This document shows positions 26,720 through 34,363 of a stretch of DNA of 64,000 bases, in pieces. Source of the DNA: an uncultured Reyranella sp. (GTDB lineage Bacteria > Pseudomonadota > Alphaproteobacteria > Reyranellales > Reyranellaceae); contig CALDNT010000094.1 in NCBI GenBank assembly GCA_937915145.1, positions 21,126 to 85,125 of the forward strand, in the 5' to 3' direction. Numbering within the stretch: position 1 is the first letter of the stretch; each line of letters opens with the position of its first letter. Made by a program: the position numbers and the translations under genes. A model generated the notes under the pieces. That model did not search any database. It saw only the letters and a program-made list of their open reading frames with translations, and had not been told where the DNA came from.

Positions 26720-27217
26720 TCAGCGCCCACCTCGAACGCGCTTGTCGACCACCGCCCGCTCCGCTGGGTCGAGCAGGCCGAGCAGGACCTTGCGGAAGCC
26801 CTCGACCGCGTCGGCGCCGGTCTCGCGATAGGCGCGGGCAAAGCGCTGGCTCTGGCGGTCGGTCAGGTCGCGCTCGAGCTTCTGGCCCCGTTCCGTAAGC
26901 TCCAGCCGCCGTTCGCGGCGGTCGCGCGTGCCGCTCTTCTGCTCGACGTAACCCTGTTCGATGAGATCTTTCAGGACGCGCGAGATCGATTGCTTCGTGA
27001 CCTTGAGGATCGACAGAAGATGGCCCACGGTCTCGCCGGGATGGCGGCCGATGAAATAGAGCGCGCGATGATGCGCCCGCCCGAGCTGGTAGCGCTTGAG
27101 ATGTTGGTCCGATTCGAACGTGAAATCCCGGTAAGCATAGAACATGAGCTCGATGCCCTGACGCAATTCCTCATCGCGCAGAAACAGCGGGTTGGCGGGG
27201 GATCTGGTTTCAACCAT
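26720..27217 (-). CDS. MarR-family regulator (PetP-like)
   Basis: A winged-helix regulator of 165 residues. The MarR core reads LGRAHHRALYFIGRHPGETVGHLLSILKVTKQSISRVLKDLIEQGYVEQ-type helices, then the wing DRRERRLELTERG. Its position just upstream of an OmpR regulator and kinase matches petP-petR of Rhodobacter relatives. It is probably the first gene of the three-gene operon. Confidence 0.9.
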   Translation of the reverse strand: MVETRSPANPLFLRDEELRQGIELMFYAYRDFTFESDQHLKRYQLGRAHHRALYFIGRHPGETVGHLLSILKVTKQSISRVLKDLIEQGYVEQKSGTRDRRERRLELTERGQKLERDLTDRQSQRFARAYRETGADAVEGFRKVLLGLLDPAERAVVDKRVRGGR

Positions 27218-27291
27218 GCTTTTAGCCGGCCGCGACTATAGAGCGGGCGTGTCGCCTTGACACCCAATGAGACGATGCGGCGCGCACGCCG

Positions 27292-28230
27292 TTACAGCTT
27301 TCTCTCGCCCTCGGCCTCACGTAGCGCCTGATCCTCGATCTGGATGGTCGTGTGCGTGAGGCCGAAGCCGGATTTCATGGCCTCGTTTGCGGCGACCAGC
27401 GTCGCCCGCGCCTGGGTCATGTCGGCAACGACGAGATGGCAGCTCATCGAGTCGACGCCGGACGTGATCGTCCAGACGTGCAGATCATGCACGGCCACAA
27501 CGCCGGAAATCCCCGTCAGCTTGGCCTCCAGAAGCCGCAGGTCGATCTCCGGCGGTGTGCCTTCCATCAGAATGTGGATGGCCTGTCTCAACAGCATCCA
27601 GGTGCGTGGAACGATGAGCAGCCCAATTCCGGCACCGATGATCGGATCGGCCAGCGCCCAGCCCGTGAGCATCACGACGACCGCGGCGATAATGACGCCC
27701 AGCGACCCCAGCATGTCGCCCAGCACTTCGAAATAGGCGCCTTTGACGTTGAGGCTTTCCGTGGCGCCGGCCGACAGGAGCTTCATGCAGGCCAGATTGG
27801 CCGCAAGGCCGGCCACGGCCACGGCCAGCATCGGTCCACCGAGGACCTCCGGCGGGTCGAGGAACCGCTGGTAGGCTTCGTAGAAGATGAAAACCGTCAG
27901 CAGCAGCAGAACGACGGCATTGGTCAATGCAGAGAGGACCTCCATGCGGATGTAGCCGTAGGTCTTCTCGGGGGTCGCCGGGCGTTCGGCGAAACGGATG
28001 GCGATCAGCGCCAGGACCAAGCCGCCGGCATCGGTCAGCATGTGTGCAGCGTCGGCGAGGAGCGCGAGGCTTCCGGTCACCAAGCCCCCGATCGCTTCGA
28101 CCACCATGAAGGTCGAAGTCAGCGCCAGCGCCCACAGGAGCCGCCTCTTGTGCCGCCCCGCGGCCGTCCCGGAGGGCATGGCCGTGGCGTGTGAATGTCC
28201 CGCGCCCAAGATCGATACCTCTTTCGTCAT
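27292..28230 (-). CDS. Cation diffusion facilitator family transporter
   Basis: An inner-membrane metal/proton antiporter of 312 residues, likely for zinc or a related divalent metal. Six membrane segments are present. Metal-site residues lie in ALLADAAHMLTDAGGL and ADPIIGAGIGLLI. The cytoplasmic C-terminal domain has VVAVHDLHVWTI and MSCHLVVADM. An N-terminal GHSHATAMPSG stretch adds histidines. The start is uncertain: ATG 28230 gives the family length, and in-frame ATGs at 28278 and 28347 would extend into the intergenic control region. Confidence 0.9.
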   Translation of the reverse strand: MTKEVSILGAGHSHATAMPSGTAAGRHKRRLLWALALTSTFMVVEAIGGLVTGSLALLADAAHMLTDAGGLVLALIAIRFAERPATPEKTYGYIRMEVLSALTNAVVLLLLTVFIFYEAYQRFLDPPEVLGGPMLAVAVAGLAANLACMKLLSAGATESLNVKGAYFEVLGDMLGSLGVIIAAVVVMLTGWALADPIIGAGIGLLIVPRTWMLLRQAIHILMEGTPPEIDLRLLEAKLTGISGVVAVHDLHVWTITSGVDSMSCHLVVADMTQARATLVAANEAMKSGFGLTHTTIQIEDQALREAEGERKL

Positions 28231-28313
28231 TTCGTTGGTGCACCGCCGGCGACTGTACCTCGCCGGGCGGCATTTCATGACCCCGAACACATGTCGCCAG
28301 CCCGTACGCAGTA

Positions 28314-28343
28314 TTGACAAAGTCAGTAATACTGACCTAATAA
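28314..28343 (+). promoter_or_regulatory. Sigma-70-type promoter with palindromic operator in the spacer
   Basis: TTGACA (28314-28319) and TAATAA (28338-28343), 18 bp apart, point toward the aminotransferase gene. The perfect palindrome GTCAGTA-A-TACTGAC fills the spacer at 28322-28336. A partly overlapping CAGTATT...AATACTG pair adds a second, wider dyad. Near-consensus elements with an operator between them usually mean tight control by a dimeric regulator. The region also serves the divergent CDF gene. Confidence 0.65.
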
Positions 28344-28409
28344 TCACTAAAGTTGCTAATTCAAGACTCTATCAGACCTATTAGGACATATAAGAAGGGA
28401 TATATCGCA

Positions 28410-29342
28410 ATGTCTGCAACAATGGACGATCGTGACGGCTATATCTGGATCGATGGCCATTTGGCGGCGTGGCGCGACGTTCGCATGCATGTCCTCACCC
28501 ATGCCCTGCACTACGGCTCGGCGGTATTCGAGGGCGAACGCATCTACGACGGCCGTGTCTTCCGTCTCGCAGCCCACAGCGCCCGTCTCATCAGGTCCGC
28601 GCGGCTGCTTGATTACGACCTGCCATGGACGCGTGAGGAGATCGACGAGGCCACACGTGCCGTGGTGAAGGCCAACGGTCTGCAGTCGGGCTATGTCCGG
28701 CCCATCGCCTGGCGCGGTTCGGAGGTGCTGGGTGTTTCGGGTATCGGCACCACCGTGCACCTCGCGATTGCGCCGTGGGACCAGGAGGGCAAGCTCTCGA
28801 TCCAGGTGCGCGACAGCGGCATCAACGTCACGATGGCGAAGTATCGTCGGCCGTCACCGGAGACCGCGCCGGGCCATGCCAAGGCGGCAGGTCTCTACAT
28901 CATTTGCGGCATCGAAAAGGATCGTGCGCTCAAAGCCGGCTTCGACGACGCCTTGATGCTCGACTGGAAGGGGCATCTGGCTGAATCGACCGGCGCCAAC
29001 CTCTTTCTGGTGATCGACGGCACGCTGGTGACACCGACGCCGGACAATTTCCTGGACGGCATCACGCGCCGCGCGGTGATGGAACTGGCTCGCCGGCGTG
29101 GCTGGCTGATCGAGGAACGCGCCGTGATGCCCGAGGAACTGGCCAAGGCGAGCGAGGTGTTCCTGTGCGGTACGGCCGCCGAAATCGTGCCGGTGGGTTC
29201 GGTCGACGGACATCATTATCAGGCCGGCCCGGTCGCGCGCACCCTTATGGCCGACTTTCAGACGCTGGTGCGCGAGCCGGAATCCGAGGGTTTCGGCGAG
29301 TCGGCACATTTGGAGGGTCCGGTCAGGTCGTTGGCCGCTTGA
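28410..29342 (+). CDS. ilvE: Branched-chain amino acid aminotransferase (short type, class IV)
   Basis: A PLP enzyme of 310 residues with the IlvE core: THALHYGSAVFEGERIY, the Lys in GHAKAAGLYIICGIEKD (approximate PLP-lysine region), HLAESTGANLFLVIDG and the C-terminal FLCGTAAEIVPVG. The ATG at 28410 follows AAGAAGGGA. It is the second branched-chain aminotransferase in the window and is led by a controlled promoter, so it may serve a different condition. A D-amino-acid or aminodeoxychorismate role is unlikely given the match to IlvE blocks. Confidence 0.9.
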   Translation: MSATMDDRDGYIWIDGHLAAWRDVRMHVLTHALHYGSAVFEGERIYDGRVFRLAAHSARLIRSARLLDYDLPWTREEIDEATRAVVKANGLQSGYVRPIAWRGSEVLGVSGIGTTVHLAIAPWDQEGKLSIQVRDSGINVTMAKYRRPSPETAPGHAKAAGLYIICGIEKDRALKAGFDDALMLDWKGHLAESTGANLFLVIDGTLVTPTPDNFLDGITRRAVMELARRRGWLIEERAVMPEELAKASEVFLCGTAAEIVPVGSVDGHHYQAGPVARTLMADFQTLVREPESEGFGESAHLEGPVRSLAA

Positions 29343-29377
29343 CATTGAGGGCCTCGATCCCCTTTTCTCGATGACGT

Positions 29378-29474
29378 CCGAGGGGTGTCCGGTCTTCGCG
29401 AGAGGTCCGGGCTGAGACAGCGAACGGCTGAACCCTTTGAACCTGATCCGGATCATGCCGGCGAAGGAACGGGA
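29378..29474 (+). ncRNA. TPP riboswitch (THI element)
   Basis: Contains the two conserved cores of the thiamin pyrophosphate aptamer: GGGCTGAGA (29409-29417) and ACCTGATCCGGATCATGCCG (29441-29460), followed by GCGAAGGAACGGG. It ends at the ribosome site of the thiO GTG start (29484), so binding of TPP should hide that site and switch off the thi operon at translation. Confidence 0.93.
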
Positions 29475-29483
29475 GTTCGTCGA

Positions 29484-30503
29484 GTGAAACGACTTTCAGT
29501 TACCGTCATTGGCGCCGGCGTTGCAGGTCTTTGCTGTGCGCTGGAACTTGCTGAAGGCGGCGCCAGGGTCGACCTGGTCGATCGCGGTCAGCGCCTGGGA
29601 GACGGAAGCTGCTCGTGGCAGGCGGGCGGCATGCTGGCACCGTGGTGCGAGCGCGCCACGACCGATCCGGCAGTCGCCAGCCTCGGCGCGCCTGCCATCG
29701 ACTGGTGGATGCGGCGCTTTCCCGACACTGTTCGCAACGGCAGCCTGGTCGTGGCGCAGCCGCGTGATGCGGCCGATCTCGCCCGTTTTGCTCAGCGTAC
29801 GGAGCGTTTCGAAGCGATCGGCGCGGAACGGATCGCCGAACTCGAACCGGACCTCGCCAGCCGGTATCACCGGGCGCTGTTCTTTCCCGACGAGGCGCAT
29901 CTCGATCCGCGTCGGGCGCTGGCCGCCCTTGTCGATGGTCTCGCCAGGCAAGGCGTTGCGGTCCGCTTCGGCATCGACCTCTCGCCCGACGCCGCACCCG
30001 GAGACGTCGTGGTGGATTGCCGCGGGTTTGCCGCCCGCGATGCCTTGCAGGACCTGCGTGGCGTGCGCGGCGAAATGGTAATGGTGCGCTGCCTCGACGT
30101 TGCCCTAACGCGGCCCGTTCGCATGCTTCATCCACGGATTCCGCTCTATGTCGTGCCGCGTGGCGATGGGCTTTTCATGATCGGCGCCACCATGATCGAA
30201 AGCGAGCGGCAGGGCGGCGCGAGCGTGCGCTCGACCGTCGAACTCCTGAATGCCGCCTTCGCCCTGCATCCGGCCTTCGGCGAGGCCGAGGTCGTCGAGC
30301 TGGGCGCCGATTTGCGTCCGGCTTTCGCCGCCAATCTGCCGCAGGTGCGGCGCGAGGGCCGCGTGCTCCGCGCCAACGGCCTGTTCCGTCACGGCTTCCT
30401 GCTGGCGCCAGCGCTCGCGCGCAAGGTTGCCGATGCGGTCTTCGATCCCACCGTTTCCCTGGAGATGACCGATGCGGATATTCCTGAACGACGATGCGCG
30501 TGA
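29484..30503 (+). CDS. thiO: Glycine oxidase ThiO
   Basis: An FAD-dependent oxidase of 339 residues that makes dehydroglycine (iminoacetate) for thiazole synthesis. The N-terminal dinucleotide motif is VIGAGVAGLCCALELAEGGARV, then SWQAGGMLAPWCE, and the C-terminal end has ANGLFRHGFLLAPALA, the DAO-family end. Translation starts at GTG 29484 behind GGAACGGGAG, directly after the TPP riboswitch. It overlaps thiS by 32 bp. Confidence 0.93.
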   Translation: MKRLSVTVIGAGVAGLCCALELAEGGARVDLVDRGQRLGDGSCSWQAGGMLAPWCERATTDPAVASLGAPAIDWWMRRFPDTVRNGSLVVAQPRDAADLARFAQRTERFEAIGAERIAELEPDLASRYHRALFFPDEAHLDPRRALAALVDGLARQGVAVRFGIDLSPDAAPGDVVVDCRGFAARDALQDLRGVRGEMVMVRCLDVALTRPVRMLHPRIPLYVVPRGDGLFMIGATMIESERQGGASVRSTVELLNAAFALHPAFGEAEVVELGADLRPAFAANLPQVRREGRVLRANGLFRHGFLLAPALARKVADAVFDPTVSLEMTDADIPERRCA

Positions 30504-30669
30504 CGTCGAGCCGGGCACACTGGCGGCGGCTCTCGAGTCCCTGGGCTATGGCGGGCGCAAGATCGCGACGGCGGTCAACGGCCGGTTCGTGGCCGCGCCG
30601 GCACGGCCGGCGACGAAGCTCACCGACGGCGACCGCATCGAGGTCGTAGCCCCCATGCAGGGAGGATAG
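30472..30669 (+). CDS. thiS: Sulfur carrier protein ThiS
   Basis: A ubiquitin-like sulfur carrier of 65 residues that ends in the required Gly-Gly (APMQGG). The C-terminal glycine is adenylated by ThiF and converted to a thiocarboxylate that donates sulfur to ThiG. The length and the GDRIEVVAPMQGG tail are typical. Its start lies within the end of thiO, and thiG starts 3 bp after its stop. Confidence 0.95.
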   Translation: MRIFLNDDARDVEPGTLAAALESLGYGGRKIATAVNGRFVAAPARPATKLTDGDRIEVVAPMQGG

Positions 30670-30672
30670 GCG

Positions 30673-31446
30673 ATGTTGTTCTACGGCGTTGATCTTTCCT
30701 CGCGCCTGATGCTCGGCACGGCCCGCTATCCATCGCCTGCGGTTCTCACCGAGGCGATCAAGGCCTCCGGGGCCGGGGTCGTGACGGTGTCGCTGCGGCG
30801 CGAGAGCGGCAGCGAGCGCGCCGGCCAGAGTTTCTGGTCGCTCGTTCGTTCTCTTGGCGTGCGGGTGCTGCCCAATACGGCCGGATGCCATTCGGTAAAG
30901 GAAGCGGTAACGACCGCCCACATGGCGCGCGAACTGTTCGACACGACCTGGATCAAGCTCGAGGTGATCGGTGATTCCGACACGCTGCAGCCCGACGTCT
31001 TCGGACTGGTCGAGGCGGCCCGGATCCTGTCCGATGACGGCTTCGACGTGTTGCCCTACACGACCGAGGATCTCGTGGTCGCCGAGCGACTGGTCGAGGC
31101 GGGCTGTCGCGTCCTGATGCCATGGGGTGCGCCGATCGGCTCGGCACGCGGCCTCAACAATGTCTACGGCCTGCGGTCGCTCCGCGCCCACTTCCCCGAC
31201 ATTCCTCTCGTCGTCGATGCCGGGCTCGGCGTGCCCTCGCACGCCGCGGCGGCGATGGAGCTGGGCTACGACGCCGTGCTGCTCAACACGGCGGTGGCCG
31301 AGGCCGGCGATCCCGTTGGCATGGCGCGGGCCTTCGCGCTCGCCGTCGAGGCCGGCCGTGCCGCGTTCCTGGCAAGACCGATGGAGCCGCGCGACATGGC
31401 GGTGCCGTCCACGCCGGTGATCGGCAAGGCAGCTCTTGGTGACTGA
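30673..31446 (+). CDS. thiG: Thiazole synthase ThiG
   Basis: A TIM-barrel enzyme of 257 residues that forms the thiazole phosphate from deoxyxylulose phosphate, dehydroglycine and ThiS thiocarboxylate. The Schiff-base lysine lies in [33 protein letters not shown] and [15 protein letters not shown] are diagnostic blocks. It is in operon with thiS and thiE under the TPP riboswitch. Confidence 0.96.
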   Translation: MLFYGVDLSSRLMLGTARYPSPAVLTEAIKASGAGVVTVSLRRESGSERAGQSFWSLVRSLGVRVLPNTAGCHSVKEAVTTAHMARELFDTTWIKLEVIGDSDTLQPDVFGLVEAARILSDDGFDVLPYTTEDLVVAERLVEAGCRVLMPWGAPIGSARGLNNVYGLRSLRAHFPDIPLVVDAGLGVPSHAAAAMELGYDAVLLNTAVAEAGDPVGMARAFALAVEAGRAAFLARPMEPRDMAVPSTPVIGKAALGD

Positions 31447-31449
31447 GGA

Positions 31450-32064
31450 ATGAGGCTGGAAATGCTCGATCCGTTCTATCCCGTCGTGCCCGACTCCAGT
31501 TGGGTCGCCCGGCTGGTGCCCATCGGCACCAAGCTGATCCAGCTCCGCATCAAGGAACAGCCCGATACCGAGATACGCCGGCAACTGGGCGAAGCGAAAG
31601 CCGTCTGCGCGGCGCATGGGGCGCAGCTCATTGTGAACGACCATTGGCAGGCGGCTATCGACGAGGGCTGCGACTATATCCATCTCGGTCAGGAGGATCT
31701 GGTCGACGCCGACGTGAAGGCACTGCGTCGCGCCGGGGTCCGCATCGGCGTCAGCACCCATGATCACGGCGAGTTGGAGGCGGGGCTCAAGATCGATCCC
31801 GATTATGTCGCGCTGGGGCCGATCTATCCCACCAAGCTCAAGCAGATGCCGTGGGCGCCGCAGGGGCCGGCGCGGCTCGGCGAATGGAAGAAGCTGGTCG
31901 GCGACCGGCCGCTGGTGGCGATCGGTGGGCTCACCCTCGATCGAGCTTTGCTCTGCCTTCAGTCCGGTGCCGATACCGCCTCCGTCGTTGGCGACATCGT
32001 GAATCATGCCGACCCGATCGGTCAGGCGAAGGCCTGGCTCGCCGCGACCCGGAGACCGGTATGA
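31450..32064 (+). CDS. thiE: Thiamine phosphate synthase ThiE
   Basis: Joins the thiazole and pyrimidine halves into thiamine phosphate. A TIM barrel of 204 residues with the conserved IQLRIKE-like LIQLRIKEQ, NDHWQAAIDEGCDYIHLGQED, DYVALGPIYPTKLK and VAIGGLTLD. It ends with a 4-bp overlap with the thiF-like gene. The pyrimidine gene thiC is not in the window. Confidence 0.95.
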   Translation: MRLEMLDPFYPVVPDSSWVARLVPIGTKLIQLRIKEQPDTEIRRQLGEAKAVCAAHGAQLIVNDHWQAAIDEGCDYIHLGQEDLVDADVKALRRAGVRIGVSTHDHGELEAGLKIDPDYVALGPIYPTKLKQMPWAPQGPARLGEWKKLVGDRPLVAIGGLTLDRALLCLQSGADTASVVGDIVNHADPIGQAKAWLAATRRPV

Positions 32065-33026
32065 CCGACCGTTATGCGCGTCAGACGATTTTGCCCGCCG
32101 TCGGCGAAGCCGGGCAGGTGCGGCTCGCGGCGTCGTCAGTGCTTGTGGTTGGTGCAGGCGGTCTCGGCTGTCCGGTGATGCAGTATCTCGCGGGCGCGGG
32201 CGTCGGCGGCCTGGCGATCGTCGATCACGATGCGATCGAGGAGAGCAATCTTCATCGCCAGCCGCTCTATGGCATGGCGGATATCGGCAAGCCCAAGGCC
32301 GAAGTGGCCCGTGCATCGCTACTGCGGCTCAATCCGGGCATTCGCGTCGATGCCCTGGCCGAGCGCCTGACGCCGCAGAACGCCGCGCGTCTGGTTGCCG
32401 GCGTGGATGTCGTGGTCGATGCCGCCGACAGCTTCGCCGTCACCTACATGCTGAGCGACGCCTGTCACGCGCTGGCCAAGCCGTTGGTCAGCGCCTCGGT
32501 CATCGGCACGACGGGCTATGCCGGCGCCTTCTGCGGCGGCGGCCCGAGTTACCGCGCGGTTTTTCCCGAAGTGTCGGTGGACGGTGGCACCTGTGACAGC
32601 GTCGGTGTGCTGGGCACGGCGGTAGCGGTGCTGGGCGGTCTGCAGGCCCATCTCGCATTGCACCTTCTTCTCGGCCTTGAGCCGACGGCGCTGGGGCGGG
32701 TCGTCACCTTCGACGCGCACCGAATCTCCTTCGGGGGATTCGGCTTTGCCGGCAGTCCCGAGCCGGACGCATTCGTTCCCTTCATTGCCGCCGCCGAAGT
32801 GACCGCTGCCGATCTGGTGGTTGATCTGCGCAGTCTGGCGGAGGCGCCCTTGTCGCCGTTCCCTGGCGCGCGTCGCCTGGAGGTGGACTGCATCGAAGCA
32901 GTGCTGGCCGAACCGGCAGCGGACCGCATCGTGCTGGCATGCCGCAGCGGCCAGCGTGCATTGATGGCGGCGGACCGGCTGCGTGGGTGCGGCCGGTCGA
33001 ACCTGGCGCTGGTGGCTTTGGGCTGA
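32061..33026 (+). CDS. thiF: ThiF/MoeB-family adenylyltransferase with C-terminal rhodanese-like domain
   Basis: An E1-like enzyme of 321 residues that should adenylate ThiS. The ATP motif is VVGAGGLGCPV (around 29-39), with DHDAIEESNLHRQ and Cys178 in DGGTCDSVGVLG. The C-terminal segment (around 245-321) looks like a shortened rhodanese with an active-loop Cys294 in ACRSGQRA, a possible sulfur acceptor. The two CxxC zinc pairs common in MoeB and E. coli ThiF are missing: the first site reads GPSYRAVFPE. Its place at the end of the thi operon supports ThiF. It could also serve MoaD, whose gene lies just beyond. Confidence 0.87.
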   Translation: MTDRYARQTILPAVGEAGQVRLAASSVLVVGAGGLGCPVMQYLAGAGVGGLAIVDHDAIEESNLHRQPLYGMADIGKPKAEVARASLLRLNPGIRVDALAERLTPQNAARLVAGVDVVVDAADSFAVTYMLSDACHALAKPLVSASVIGTTGYAGAFCGGGPSYRAVFPEVSVDGGTCDSVGVLGTAVAVLGGLQAHLALHLLLGLEPTALGRVVTFDAHRISFGGFGFAGSPEPDAFVPFIAAAEVTAADLVVDLRSLAEAPLSPFPGARRLEVDCIEAVLAEPAADRIVLACRSGQRALMAADRLRGCGRSNLALVALG

Positions 33027-33039
33027 CGCCGGAACGGCG

Positions 33040-33510
33040 CTATTTCTTTGCCCAGCGCGCGGCGGCTGCGTCGTCGCCTTCGTGGGCTTCGACCCACTTC
33101 TCGCCGCTTGGCGTCTCCTCGAGTTTCCAGAACGGAGCCTTGGTCTTGAGCCAGTCGACGAGGAATTCACAGGCTTCGAAGGCCGCCTCACGATGCGGCG
33201 AGCCGACCGCCACCAGAACGATGCGGTCGCCGGCTTCCAACCGGCCGTAGCGATGCACCATCAGCGTCGCCTCCAGCGGCCAACGCCGGTGCGCTTCGGC
33301 TTCGATCTCTTCAAGGGCCTTCTCGGTCATGCCGGGATAGTGTTCGAGCGTCATGGCGTCGATGCGCTCGCGATGCAGCCCATCGCGCGTATGCATCTCG
33401 CGCACCAGGCCGACGAATACCGCCAGGCCGCCGATCTTCTTGTTGCCGGCCGAAAGTTTGTCGAGTTCGGCGCCGACGTCGAAATCGGCTTCCTGGACGC
33501 GTATCGTCAT
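33040..33510 (-). CDS. moaE: Molybdopterin synthase catalytic subunit MoaE
   Basis: The large subunit (156 residues) of molybdopterin synthase, which inserts two dithiolene sulfurs into cyclic pyranopterin monophosphate. It shows GGLAVFVGLVREMHTRDG, LEHYPGMTEKALEEI, the VHRYGRLEAGDRIVLVAVGSPHREAAFEACEFLVDWLKTKAPFWK-type core and the catalytic lysines near its end. The ATG at 33510 gives the family length. It follows moaD by 4 bp. The molybdenum hydroxylase at 46-50 kb depends on this cofactor pathway. Confidence 0.95.
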   Translation of the reverse strand: MTIRVQEADFDVGAELDKLSAGNKKIGGLAVFVGLVREMHTRDGLHRERIDAMTLEHYPGMTEKALEEIEAEAHRRWPLEATLMVHRYGRLEAGDRIVLVAVGSPHREAAFEACEFLVDWLKTKAPFWKLEETPSGEKWVEAHEGDDAAAARWAKK

Positions 33511-33514
33511 GATC

Positions 33515-33766
33515 CTAGCCGCCGGTGAACGGCGGGAAGAAGGCGACCTCGCGGGCGTCCGCAAGGGGCGCGTCGAATGTCGCCGTGCGCTGGTCGATTG
33601 CGGCGCCGAAGGCGGCCCCCGCCGCCAGCGCCTCGGCGTGGCCGGTGCTGCGGGTACGCAGCCAGGCGACGAGATCGCCAACCGTTCGGACATCGGCGGG
33701 TGGGATCACTTCTTCGTCCGCCACACCGACCGTGCGCTTCATCCAGGCGAAGTAGCGGATCTTCAC
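33515..33766 (-). CDS. moaD: Molybdopterin synthase sulfur carrier subunit MoaD
   Basis: A ubiquitin-like sulfur carrier of 83 residues ending in PPFTGG, with the Gly-Gly needed for thiocarboxylation. The N-terminus KIRYFAWMKRTVGVADEE is typical of MoaD. It starts at GTG 33766, overlapping the pgsA stop by 4 bp. The open frame continues far upstream but only as shadow sequence of pgsA. Confidence 0.92.
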   Translation of the reverse strand: MKIRYFAWMKRTVGVADEEVIPPADVRTVGDLVAWLRTRSTGHAEALAAGAAFGAAIDQRTATFDAPLADAREVAFFPPFTGG

Positions 33767-34344
33767 GACGAATCTCCGGGACTGCTGGAGGTATCCTCCG
33801 CCATGTGTCGCAGGCCGGTCCGAAGATAGTCGTACCCGGTGATCAAAGTCAGAGCCGCGGCGATCCAGATCAGCCAGAGGCCGAGATCGCTGATAGTGGG
33901 TGACGCCGCGTCGCCCACCAGCAAGAAGGCGATGGCAACCATCTGCACGGCGGTTTTCCATTTTGCGAGCGCGCTGACGGGCAGGCCGACCCGCAGTTCG
34001 GCGAGGAATTCCCGCAGACCCGAGACCAGGATCTCGCGTGCCAGGATGATCATGGCTGCCAGCACATTGATTCCGCCCAGCTGACCGTTGTCGACCAGCA
34101 TCAGCAGCGCCGCCGCGACCAGCAGCTTGTCGGCGATGGGATCGAGAAAGCGGCCGAGCCTCGAAATCTGGTGGTAGCGACGCGCGAAATAGCCGTCGAA
34201 CCAGTCGGTTACGGCAGCGGCCACGAACAGGATCATCGACAGCCACTGTGCCCAACCGCGATCAAGCCAGAAGCACGCGACGACCAGCGGAATGGCCGCG
34301 ATCCGCGACAGGGTCAGCACGTTGGGAAGATTGAACAACATCAA
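33763..34344 (-). CDS. pgsA: CDP-diacylglycerol-glycerol-3-phosphate 3-phosphatidyltransferase
   Basis: An inner-membrane enzyme of 193 residues that makes phosphatidylglycerol phosphate. The CDP-alcohol phosphotransferase signature DG-x2-AR-x8-G-x3-D-x3-D is complete: DGYFARRYHQISRLGRFLDP then IAD (around residues 49-71). Several membrane helices are present. It sits 19 bp after uvrC and overlaps moaD, the frequent alphaproteobacterial order uvrC-pgsA-moaD-moaE. Confidence 0.95.
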   Translation of the reverse strand: MMLFNLPNVLTLSRIAAIPLVVACFWLDRGWAQWLSMILFVAAAVTDWFDGYFARRYHQISRLGRFLDPIADKLLVAAALLMLVDNGQLGGINVLAAMIILAREILVSGLREFLAELRVGLPVSALAKWKTAVQMVAIAFLLVGDAASPTISDLGLWLIWIAAALTLITGYDYLRTGLRHMAEDTSSSPGDSS

Positions 34345-34363
34345 TTGGGCCTGTCATGTCACC

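Noticed and set aside
30175-32316. 713-codon minus-strand frame opposite the thi genes
   Set aside because: Antisense to five well-supported thiamine genes, with low-complexity composition.
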